DNA from: UBA10646 sp046296295
GTDB taxonomy: Bacteria; Bacteroidota; Bacteroidia; Chitinophagales; Chitinophagaceae
Length of the DNA: 64,000 bases
Direction of reading: 5' to 3'
NCBI GenBank assembly: GCA_046296295.1
Contig: JBKBLG010000015.1
Coordinates: forward strand, 1-64,000
A model generated the notes under the pieces. It made no database searches. It was not told where the DNA came from and saw only the letters and a list, made by a program, of their open reading frames with translations. Shown here piece by piece: positions 44,317-51,935 of the stretch (position 1 is the stretch's first letter; every line of letters starts with the position of its first letter). The translations under genes and the position numbers were made by a program.

Positions 44317-44928
44317 CTACAAAATAGTAGATTTATTCCATCCAAGAAAGTTGCTAATTACTTGTTCGGCCTCCCAGCAAGCTTTTTGTAGGTTATCGTT
44401 GAGAATAATTTCATCGAAACTATCTTTAAAACTAATCTCGTAGCTGGCTTTATTTACACGAATAGCAATACTTTCAGCGCTTTCATTACCACGGCTTTCT
44501 AGCCTGCGTTTTAGCTCGGCAATGCTCGGCGGCATAATGAAAATACTTTTGGTTTGTTCTGGGGTAAATTGGCTTTGAATATGAATGGCGCCTTTAACAT
44601 CAATATCTAAAATAGGTGTTTTGCCAAGCGCCCAAATACGTTCTAACTCGCTTTTTAAGGTACCATAATACTTGCCCTCGTACACCATTTCCCATTCTAC
44701 GAAGGCGTTCTCTTGTATTTTTTGCTGAAACTCAGCAACATCTATAAAATAATAATCCTTTCCATGCTCTTCTGTACTACGAGCTTTGCGAGTAGTAGCA
44801 GAGATAGAAAAGGCAAGTTTATCGGCATACTTATCTAGCAAAAAGTGGGTAATACTCGTTTTGCCGGCACCCGATGGAGCGGCGATAATTATGATCTGTT
44901 TTGCTGAAACCTGTGGCACACTATTCAT
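44317..44928 (-). CDS. gmk: Guanylate kinase
   Basis: The 203-residue enzyme (start 44928, MNSVPQVSAKQIIIIAAPSG) phosphorylates GMP to GDP. The P-loop APSGAGKTS at about 16-24, the GMP-binding SISATTRKARSTEEHGKDYYF, EWEMVYEGKYYGT, ILDIDVKGA and the lid RLESRGNESAESIAIR are standard. The start at 44928 is favoured over 44976 because a TATCTTTG -7 box sits 5 bases upstream, implying a nearly leaderless transcript, and because the extension consists of the iterated motif. Confidence 0.95.
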   Translation of the reverse strand: MNSVPQVSAKQIIIIAAPSGAGKTSITHFLLDKYADKLAFSISATTRKARSTEEHGKDYYFIDVAEFQQKIQENAFVEWEMVYEGKYYGTLKSELERIWALGKTPILDIDVKGAIHIQSQFTPEQTKSIFIMPPSIAELKRRLESRGNESAESIAIRVNKASYEISFKDSFDEIILNDNLQKACWEAEQVISNFLGWNKSTIL

Positions 44929-44933
44929 AGGAG

Positions 44934-44941
44934 CAAAGATA
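44934..44941 (-). promoter_or_regulatory. -7 element abutting the gmk start
   Basis: The minus strand reads TATCTTTG, ending five bases before the ATG at 44928. A motif copy (44952-44966) lies just upstream, where a -33 region would be. Confidence 0.5.
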
Positions 44942-45033
44942 GTGGCAAAGCCATTTACCGTAAGGTTAACCAACATTTACCAAAAACAATACTGCCGCCG
45001 CTACACACGCTATATTTTCGCAAAAATTTTGTT

Positions 45034-45387
45034 ATGAGCAACTTGGTAACTGAGTTTAACGATTACCGCACCCGCATGAATGAGGTTATTTTGAGTAAGA
45101 ATAATTTGGTAATGAAGCGCCTTTGGAACCTCGATACCAATACGTACGAAGCCGGTGCCTTAAGTACCCAAACCAAAGAAATGCTAGGCCTCGTAGCTAG
45201 TATGGTACTTCGTTGCGATGATTGTATCAAATATCATTTAGGTAAGTGCTACGAGCAGGGTGTAACAACAGAACAACTTTACGAAATATTTGCAGTAGCC
45301 AACATTGTGGGCGGTACTATTGTAATACCACATACCCGCCGTGCCGCCGAATATTGGGAAGCGTTACAAGCGGGTACACCTGCTTAG
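45034..45387 (+). CDS. Carboxymuconolactone-decarboxylase-family (AhpD-like) protein
   Basis: The 117-residue helical protein carries the CMD-family active-site motif RCDDCIKYH (CxxC-x3-H near residue 65-74), typical of AhpD-like peroxidase partners. MLGLVASMVL and GVTTEQLYEIFAVANIVGGTIVI are family blocks. A likely role is thiol-disulfide or peroxide chemistry. It precedes the ferredoxin oxidoreductase beta subunit by about 90 bases; a functional link with this oxygen-sensitive enzyme is possible but unproven. Confidence 0.85.
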   Translation: MSNLVTEFNDYRTRMNEVILSKNNLVMKRLWNLDTNTYEAGALSTQTKEMLGLVASMVLRCDDCIKYHLGKCYEQGVTTEQLYEIFAVANIVGGTIVIPHTRRAAEYWEALQAGTPA

Positions 45388-45476
45388 TAATGGGTTTATA
45401 ACGAACAATATTGGTTTAAACCAACTACTAGCAGCATCTTTGCAAAAAATTAGCCTGGCATTTAGTTTCAATTTTC

Positions 45477-46526
45477 ATGAATAATACATTAGCAACTGCC
45501 CCTCAGCAACCTGCTGTAAGCCTTACGGCAAAAGACTTCGCAACCGATCAAGAAGTACGTTGGTGCCCCGGCTGTGGCGATTATAGTATACTGGCACAAG
45601 TGCAGAAGGTAATGCCAACCTTAGGCATACCTAAAGAAAATATTGTAATTATAAGCGGCATTGGCTGTAGTAGCCGATTCCCTTACTATATGAATACCTA
45701 TGGCATGCATAGCATACATGGCCGTGCAACTGCCATTGCTAGTGGTTTAAAGGCGAGCCGCCCAGAATTAAGTGTTTGGATTGTAACCGGCGATGGAGAT
45801 GGATTAAGTATTGGTGGTAACCACACCATTCACATACTGCGTCGCAATTTTGATGTGAACATTATGCTGTTCAACAACCAAATCTATGGGTTAACTAAGG
45901 GGCAATACAGTCCTACATCAGAAGAACAAAAAGTTACCAAAAGCACACCGTTAGGTAGTATCGATCACCCATTTAACCCTTTAGCGTTAGCATTGGGTGC
46001 CGATGCTAGTTTTATTGCTCGCAGTATGGACCGCGACCCCAAGCACCTGCAACAAATGCTAATACGTAGCAATGCCCACAAAGGAGCTTCTTTTTTAGAG
46101 ATATACCAGAACTGTAATATTTTTAACGATGGTGCTTTCGAAATATTTACCGAAAAAGGTAGTAAGCCAATGGAAACCTTATTCCTAGAACAAGGTAAGC
46201 CACTTGTTTTTGCCAACGGCACCAAGGGTATTAAGCTCGATGGTTTGAAACCTGTAATTGTAAGCTTAGAAAGTGGCGATTACAGTGAGAACGATTTGTG
46301 GATACACAACGAGCAAGATTTTTACAAGGCTCAAATTTTAGTTCGCATGTTCGATGATCCACGTATTGAAGGCCATATGCCGAGGCCGTTCGGAGTGTTT
46401 TATCAGCAAGAACGTGCCTGCTACGAAAACGTAATGCAACTACAAATAGAAGAGGCTATTGCTCAGAAGGGCAAAGGCAATCTCAATGCCTTGCTCAGAG
46501 GCAAAGAAGTGTGGCAAATTGCATAA
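45477..46526 (+). CDS. korB: 2-oxoacid:ferredoxin oxidoreductase, beta subunit
   Basis: The 349-residue protein is the thiamine-diphosphate-binding beta subunit of a 2-oxoglutarate/2-oxoacid:ferredoxin oxidoreductase. RWCPGCGDYSIL supplies cluster Cys residues, GIGCSSRFPYYMNTYGMHSIHGR a further one, and VTGDGDGLSIGGNHTIHILRRN with NNQIYGLTKGQYSPTS forms the ThDP/Mg site. The alpha subunit, usually directly upstream, is not here: the upstream gene is a CMD-family protein. Codons SLTAKD near the start carry a motif copy (45521). A hairpin at 46562-46594 follows. Confidence 0.92.
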   Translation: MNNTLATAPQQPAVSLTAKDFATDQEVRWCPGCGDYSILAQVQKVMPTLGIPKENIVIISGIGCSSRFPYYMNTYGMHSIHGRATAIASGLKASRPELSVWIVTGDGDGLSIGGNHTIHILRRNFDVNIMLFNNQIYGLTKGQYSPTSEEQKVTKSTPLGSIDHPFNPLALALGADASFIARSMDRDPKHLQQMLIRSNAHKGASFLEIYQNCNIFNDGAFEIFTEKGSKPMETLFLEQGKPLVFANGTKGIKLDGLKPVIVSLESGDYSENDLWIHNEQDFYKAQILVRMFDDPRIEGHMPRPFGVFYQQERACYENVMQLQIEEAIAQKGKGNLNALLRGKEVWQIA

Positions 46527-46561
46527 TACAACCACCTTTGTATAAAAAAATTTTGTTAACG

Positions 46562-46594
46562 CAGCCACAGATTTTAACAAGATCACTGTGGCTG
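46562..46594 (+). terminator. Hairpin after korB
   Basis: A 9-bp stem CAGCCACAG/CTGTGGCTG (46562-46570 with 46586-46594) is followed by a T-rich but interrupted tail. Confidence 0.6.
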
Positions 46595-46652
46595 TGTTAT
46601 TTTGCGGCAATAAGAAGTATTAAACAATCTTTGATTACTCGAACCATTAACT

Positions 46653-48365
46653 ATGGCTACAACAGCACATGGGTCTTTGCGTACTGCCCTTTCGCAAATT
46701 TTTTCAATCCTCCGTCTCGATCGGAAGGATATATCGGCCATTTACGTATTTGCCATTCTTAGTGGTTTGGTACAGCTTACCTTACCCGTTGGTGTACAAA
46801 CCATCATCAATTTCGTACAAGCAGGTACTATTAGCACTTCTATTGTATTGCTCATATTTTTTGTAGTATTCGGTACCTTTATGTCGGGCCTACTACAAGT
46901 ACGGCAAATGCAGTTGATCGAGAAAATACAGCAGAAAATTTTTGTTCGTTACTCTTTCGAATTTGCCGATCGTATTCCGAAACTAAACATTCAAAAACTC
47001 GATAACTACTACTTGCCAGAGTTAGTCAACCGTTTTTTTGATACCATGACCTTGCAGAAAGGTATCGCTAAGTTGTTACTCGATTTGCCCACTGCTACCA
47101 TTCAAATTTTGTTCGGGTTAATTTTATTATCCTTATATCATCCGGTATTTATTGCGTTTGGTATTGTTTTAGCCATAACCCTAGTATTTATTTTGCGTTC
47201 AACAGCAACACGCGGTTTCGATAGCAGTATCAGAGCTAGTAACTACAAATATAAAGTAGCAGCTTGGTTCGAAGAAATGGCACGAAGTCTTAAAACATTC
47301 AAATACGCCAAGAACACCACCCTTCACTTACGCCAAAACGATAAGCTCACCACCGAATACATCAATGCACGTACAGAACTGTTTGGCGTATTGCAAACGC
47401 AATATTGGAGTTTAATTGCATTTAAAGTTGCTATTACTGCTGCAATGTTAATTGTAGGGGTTATTTTATTGGTGGGTTCTGAGCCACAACTAAACATTGG
47501 CCAGTTTGTAGCAGCCGAAATTGTTATTCTATCCGTAATAGCCTCAGTAGAAAAATTCATCGTTAACCTCGATAAAGTGTACGATGTATTAACTGCCACT
47601 CAAAAATTAGACTATGTAACTCAAGCAGAAACAGAGAAAAACGGAACAATTGTACTACAAGACAGTACAAAACCAATTAGCGTAAAATTTGATAATGTAA
47701 CTTTTGGTTATCAGGCCAATAAGCAAGTATTAAGGCAATTGAACCTTACGGTAAATGCTGGTGAAAAAGTTGCAATAATGGGCTTAAGTGGCAGCGGTCG
47801 TAGTTCATTATTACGCTTGTTAACTGGCGCCTACTTAGAATTTGAAGGCAAAATTTTCATCGACGATGTGCCCATACATAACTATCAACTAGCGAGCCTG
47901 CGTAATGCCACTGGCATTTTACTAAATCAGCAAGATATTTTCAATGGTAGCTTGCTCAATAATATTACTATGGGTTGCACTTCAACGCAAATTTCTGATA
48001 TTACAGAACTAGCACGAACCCTTGGTTTCGATGATTATCTAGCAAATACCCCTAATGGTTTTGAAACCATTCTCGATCCTACAGGGGCACGTATGAGCAA
48101 AAACGATAAACAGCGCATTTTATTACTTCGAGCACTTGTAGGTAAGCATAGCTTACTACTGCTCGAAGAACCAGTGAAAGATTTACAACCAGAAGAACAA
48201 CAACGTGTAAGCAACTTTTTGCTACAAAAAACAACCAGTACTGTTATAGTTACAACCGATAACGCAGAGTTCGCAAAACAATTCAATAAAGTAGTGATTC
48301 TAAAAGATGGTGCTGTAGTTGGCGCCGGCCATTGGAACGAAGTAAGTTGGTTGTTTAATAAATAA
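46653..48365 (+). CDS. ABC exporter half-transporter with degenerate ATPase domain
   Basis: The 570-residue protein has a type-I-secretion/peptidase-less ABC exporter architecture: a six-helix membrane domain (about 20-310) and an NBD (about 345-565). Every core NBD motif deviates. Walker A reads GLSGSGRSS, with Arg383 in place of Lys. The LSGGQ signature is MSKND (481-485). Walker B reads LLLLEE, with Glu505 replacing Asp. The switch His is absent (VIVTTDN, about 531-537), and the D-loop is KDLQ. The fold is otherwise intact, with a Q-loop-like NQQD. It heads an operon with HlyD- and TolC-type genes. A motif copy (47744, NLTVNAG) immediately precedes Walker A. Confidence 0.9.
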   Translation: MATTAHGSLRTALSQIFSILRLDRKDISAIYVFAILSGLVQLTLPVGVQTIINFVQAGTISTSIVLLIFFVVFGTFMSGLLQVRQMQLIEKIQQKIFVRYSFEFADRIPKLNIQKLDNYYLPELVNRFFDTMTLQKGIAKLLLDLPTATIQILFGLILLSLYHPVFIAFGIVLAITLVFILRSTATRGFDSSIRASNYKYKVAAWFEEMARSLKTFKYAKNTTLHLRQNDKLTTEYINARTELFGVLQTQYWSLIAFKVAITAAMLIVGVILLVGSEPQLNIGQFVAAEIVILSVIASVEKFIVNLDKVYDVLTATQKLDYVTQAETEKNGTIVLQDSTKPISVKFDNVTFGYQANKQVLRQLNLTVNAGEKVAIMGLSGSGRSSLLRLLTGAYLEFEGKIFIDDVPIHNYQLASLRNATGILLNQQDIFNGSLLNNITMGCTSTQISDITELARTLGFDDYLANTPNGFETILDPTGARMSKNDKQRILLLRALVGKHSLLLLEEPVKDLQPEEQQRVSNFLLQKTTSTVIVTTDNAEFAKQFNKVVILKDGAVVGAGHWNEVSWLFNK

Positions 48366-48372
48366 ATCGGTG

Positions 48373-48405
48373 TGCCTTACGGCAAATGATATTTACCGTA
48401 AGGTG
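48373..48405. repeat. Tight inverted iterated-motif pair inside the exporter operon
   Basis: GCCTTACGGCAAAT (48374-48387) and ATTTACCGTAAGG (48391-48403) are three bases apart, a stem of about 13 bp with one T/C difference. It lies in the 76-base gap between the ABC and HlyD genes, where it could modulate expression within the operon. Confidence 0.9.
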
Positions 48406-48441
48406 TTATAACTATTCAATAAAAAAATTACACATACAACA

Positions 48442-49803
48442 ATGAGTGAACAATTTTTACACACACCCATTGACGAAACCACACAGCATAGTTATAAGGC
48501 TTTTGGAGTCATCTATAAAGTTAAGCATCGCAGTGCAGTGAAATATTGGTTATGGGGTATTGTGGTGGCGGTAATTATCATTTTATTTCTACCGTGGACA
48601 CAGAACATCAGAGCCAAAGGCAATGTAACCACCTTACGGCAAGAGCAAAGGCCACAAGAGTTAAATACGATTATTGCAGGCCGTATAGAAAAATGGTACA
48701 TACGCGAAGGCGATGCCGTTAAAAAAGGAGATACCCTAGTGAAGTTGGGCGAAGTAAAAGTAGACTATTTCGATCCTAAACTACTCGAACGTACACAACA
48801 ACAAATTAACGCCAAAGAACTTTCGATTAGTGGCTACAATAGCAAAGCCCAAGCAGCAGCCGCACAAATAGTAGCACTGAAAGAAGCTATGCAGCTAAAA
48901 CTTAATCAGTTAGATGTTAAAATTCGCCAACAACAACTCAAAGTATTTTCAGATAGTACCGATGTAATTGCTGTTAAAAACGAATTCGAAGTTACACAAC
49001 GCCAGATAGATGCCGCCAAAGTAATGTTCGAGGCAGGTGCCATTAGCTTGGTAGATTTTGAACGCCGAAAAGTGAACTTTCAAAACGCACAAGCCAAGTT
49101 AATTAGTGCCGAAAACAAATTCTTACAAAGCCGTCAAGAGCTCATCACACTTCGTATCGAAAAAAACCAAACTGTTCAAGATTACACCGATAAAATCAAT
49201 AAAGCCGATGGCGAACGTTACAGTGCACTCAGTAACGCAGCCAGTACCGAGGCCGATGTTAGCAAACTCGAAAACATATATGCCAACTATGATACACGTA
49301 ACCAATTATATTACATTACCGCCCCACAAGATGGTCAGGTAATTAAAGCCCGCAAGGCCGGAATTGGCGAAATGGTGAAAGAGGGCGATATGATCGTTGA
49401 AATTGTACCCGCCAGCATTCAGTACGCCGTAGAAATGTTTGTAGAGCCACTCGATTTGCCCTTGATAGGTATTGGCCAAAAAGTACGTTTCGTGTTTGAT
49501 GGCTTCCCCGCTATCGTATTCAGTGGTTGGCCGCAAGCTAGTTATGGCACTTTTGGAGGCAAAGTAGTGGCTGTAGAAACCAATGTAAGTGATAATGGCA
49601 AGTTTCGTGTGTTAGTAGCTGAAGATGCCAACGACCGCCCATGGCCTAAAGAACTCCGTATGGGTGGCGGTGCCAGCGGTATTGCACTACTCAAAGATGT
49701 ATTTATTTGGTACGAACTATGGCGAAACATCAATGGCTTCCCTCCCGATTATTACAAGCACGATGTAGCCAGCAAAAGCACAGAAGGCAAAAAGAAAAAA
49801 TAG
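48442..49803 (+). CDS. HlyD-family periplasmic adaptor
   Basis: The 453-residue membrane-fusion protein has one N-terminal membrane helix (about 33-52), then split lipoyl/barrel-sandwich halves (TIIAGRIEKWYIREGDAVKKGDTLVKL and ITAPQDGQVIKARKAGIGEMV). A long coiled-coil hairpin of about 200 residues lies between them (IRQQQLKVFSDSTDVIAVKN through NAASTEADVSKLE), and beta-barrel domains lie at the C-terminus with a Lys-rich end. It links the inner-membrane ABC protein to the TolC-like channel. A motif copy sits at 48632 (TTLRQ). Confidence 0.9.
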   Translation: MSEQFLHTPIDETTQHSYKAFGVIYKVKHRSAVKYWLWGIVVAVIIILFLPWTQNIRAKGNVTTLRQEQRPQELNTIIAGRIEKWYIREGDAVKKGDTLVKLGEVKVDYFDPKLLERTQQQINAKELSISGYNSKAQAAAAQIVALKEAMQLKLNQLDVKIRQQQLKVFSDSTDVIAVKNEFEVTQRQIDAAKVMFEAGAISLVDFERRKVNFQNAQAKLISAENKFLQSRQELITLRIEKNQTVQDYTDKINKADGERYSALSNAASTEADVSKLENIYANYDTRNQLYYITAPQDGQVIKARKAGIGEMVKEGDMIVEIVPASIQYAVEMFVEPLDLPLIGIGQKVRFVFDGFPAIVFSGWPQASYGTFGGKVVAVETNVSDNGKFRVLVAEDANDRPWPKELRMGGGASGIALLKDVFIWYELWRNINGFPPDYYKHDVASKSTEGKKKK

Positions 49804-49819
49804 TGCCATCAAGTACTAT

Positions 49820-49834
49820 ACCTTACGGTAAATA
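49820..49834. repeat. Iterated motif, intergenic copy
   Basis: ACCTTACGGTAAATA lies between the HlyD and TolC-like genes, 17 bases after the HlyD stop. Confidence 0.9.
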
Positions 49835-49875
49835 CGAACGCACTATCTAACAAACATTCAAAGCATATACATCGC

Positions 49876-51288
49876 ATGAAGCAACGCATACTGTATAGTC
49901 TATTCTTCATCTTTCTCATAAAAGGTGTACAAGCACAACAGCAAAATTCGTTACCTCGCTTGTACACAGCCGAAGAGTTTGTAGAACAAGTAAGAGCATA
50001 TCACCCGTTGGCAAAGCAAGCAGCACTAAGAGTAGATATGGCTAAAGCCGATTTGCTAGCCGCACGTGGCAACTTCGATCCTACTGCAACGCTAAACTCC
50101 GAACGCAAAACTTTTGATGGCAAAAATTATTTTTTCTACAACAACCCCGAAGTAAAAGTACCCACTTGGTTCGGTGCCAATATTAAGGCTGGTATTGAGA
50201 ACAATGGTGGCGATCGTATTACAGGCGAAACCACAACCGGACAAAGTAGTTATTTAGGTATCGAAATGCCCTTGGCTCGCAATTTATTGATGGATAAGCG
50301 CCGCGCCAGTGTATTAAAAGCCGAAGCCTACCGCAGTTTAAGCGAGCAAGAACGCTTAGCCGCCCTCAACGATGTGTTGTTCGAAGCCTACCAAGCCTAT
50401 TGGAACTGGGCGGGCTATTACCAACTTTACAGCGTGTACAGTAGGTTTGTACAAGTTAGCAGCGAACGCTTTCGACTGGTTAAAATTGCTTTTGTTAATG
50501 GCGACCGTGCCGAAATGGATACCATAGAAGCATTAGCACAATTACAAAGTTTTCAGGTAGCACAAGCCGAAGCACTCATTAAGCTTCGTAACAGTATGCT
50601 TGAGATGAGTAATTTTTTATGGATGCCTACCGGCGATACTGCATACTTACTACCCGATAATTTTCGACCCGATACCACCAACTTTGCCAAGGTTGATATA
50701 CAGGTGGCTACCCTGAACGATTTTTTGAATAGAGCCATTACCGAAAATCCTAGCTTACGCAGTTACGATTTTAAATTGAACGCACTGAACGTTGAACGCA
50801 GATTAGCTTTTCAAAGCTTACTCCCTTATGTAGATGTTAAGTACAACTTACTCAATAAGGGGTATTATGTGTTGAAAGATGCTAATGCTCAACTTTTTGA
50901 GAACAACTACAAATGGGGGCTAAGTGTTAAAATGCCACTTTTTTTAAGAGAAGGTAGGGGTATTTATAAAGTAGCACAATTTAAAATTCGAGAAACAGAA
51001 TTACAGCTCAGTAACAAACGTTGGGAAATAGAAAATAAAATCCGCTTTTATTTCACAGAGTTTAACACCATTCAACAGCAGTTGCTACTACTACAGAATT
51101 CCTATAGCAATTACACAAAATTGTTACGAGCCGAAGAGCTGCGATTCTTCAATGGTGAGAGCAGTTTATTTATGATCAATACACGAGAAAATAAGGTACT
51201 TGAAACGTTAGAAAAATTAACCGCCACACGTATCAAATATTACAAAGCCCGCTATGCGTTAGAATGGAGCGCTGGGTTATTGCGTTAA
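49876..51288 (+). CDS. TolC-family outer-membrane channel
   Basis: The 470-residue protein has a signal peptide (cut near VQAQ, residue 20) and the long amphipathic helices of TolC-type outer-membrane factors, in two similar halves (HPLAKQAALRVDMAKADLLAARGNFDP and NPSLRSYDFKLNALNVERRL are the repeat starts). It forms the exit duct of the exporter encoded by the two upstream genes. The operon ends at a motif copy and a 24-bp hairpin. Confidence 0.9.
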   Translation: MKQRILYSLFFIFLIKGVQAQQQNSLPRLYTAEEFVEQVRAYHPLAKQAALRVDMAKADLLAARGNFDPTATLNSERKTFDGKNYFFYNNPEVKVPTWFGANIKAGIENNGGDRITGETTTGQSSYLGIEMPLARNLLMDKRRASVLKAEAYRSLSEQERLAALNDVLFEAYQAYWNWAGYYQLYSVYSRFVQVSSERFRLVKIAFVNGDRAEMDTIEALAQLQSFQVAQAEALIKLRNSMLEMSNFLWMPTGDTAYLLPDNFRPDTTNFAKVDIQVATLNDFLNRAITENPSLRSYDFKLNALNVERRLAFQSLLPYVDVKYNLLNKGYYVLKDANAQLFENNYKWGLSVKMPLFLREGRGIYKVAQFKIRETELQLSNKRWEIENKIRFYFTEFNTIQQQLLLLQNSYSNYTKLLRAEELRFFNGESSLFMINTRENKVLETLEKLTATRIKYYKARYALEWSAGLLR

Positions 51289-51289
51289 T

Positions 51290-51304
51290 ATTTACCGTAA
51301 GGTA
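51290..51304. repeat. Iterated motif, intergenic copy
   Basis: ATTTACCGTAAGGT begins two bases after the TolC-like stop and precedes the long hairpin. Confidence 0.9.
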
Positions 51305-51316
51305 CACGATGCTAAG

Positions 51317-51367
51317 GTTTTCTAGTAGATGGGGCTCGCCGAAGGCGAGCCCCATCTACTAGAAAAC
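51317..51367. terminator. 24-bp perfect hairpin terminator (GGGCTCGCC family)
   Basis: Arms 51317-51340 and 51344-51367 are exact reverse complements around a GAA loop, with A/T-rich outer ends. The stem lies between convergent genes and shares the core GGGCTCGCC/GGCGAGCCC with 15507 and 57963. Confidence 0.88.
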
Positions 51368-51378
51368 AACATCCATCA

Positions 51379-51822
51379 CTACTCATGTTGTAAATAATCG
51401 AGTGGTAACAAACGCTCTCTTTTTAGGTTGCTACTATAAGTTTGTAAAGGGGTAATAAATACCGATATAAACCTATAATCACTCTCATCAATAATTTTTG
51501 CTTTTAAAGTCTCGGCATTTCCATCGAACTGTATCGCAAAGGCATTGTGCATCAACGGTGCTACTTGTCCTTTTGATTGTTGTACCAAATCGTTCAAATA
51601 GGTGCAGTATTCTTGTAGATAATGTGCAATCACTACATCGTTATGCATTTTTAAAGGGATGGTTCTATCGTCATTATGTGGCGAAATATAATTGAATACA
51701 GCACTCACTTTTTCAAAGCCGTACATGGTTTGATGATCGTTTCGCTTCACAACAAAACCAATTTCGGCTTCGTACTCCATTTTATAAATTCCTAAATCAA
51801 AAACAACAAGGTAAGTATGCAT
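51379..51822 (-). CDS. Hypothetical protein, unrecognised
   Basis: The 147-residue frame (alternative start MEYEAEIGFVVKRN at 51780) is charged and soluble, with no signal peptide, membrane helix or known motif. Alternating strands and helices suggest a compact alpha/beta fold. It has its own terminator (the 24-bp hairpin) and stands alone between convergent and divergent neighbours. A real gene is likely from its composition and position. Confidence 0.65.
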   Translation of the reverse strand: MHTYLVVFDLGIYKMEYEAEIGFVVKRNDHQTMYGFEKVSAVFNYISPHNDDRTIPLKMHNDVVIAHYLQEYCTYLNDLVQQSKGQVAPLMHNAFAIQFDGNAETLKAKIIDESDYRFISVFITPLQTYSSNLKRERLLPLDYLQHE

Positions 51823-51935
51823 AAGTAGTAGTTTGAAATATTGTATCCCTCAAAAATAGGTTGCTGCAATATGTATAAGTTAAATTGAAGCCCTAATTTA
51901 GATGAAACGATTGTTTGATTAAAACCCCAACGAAA

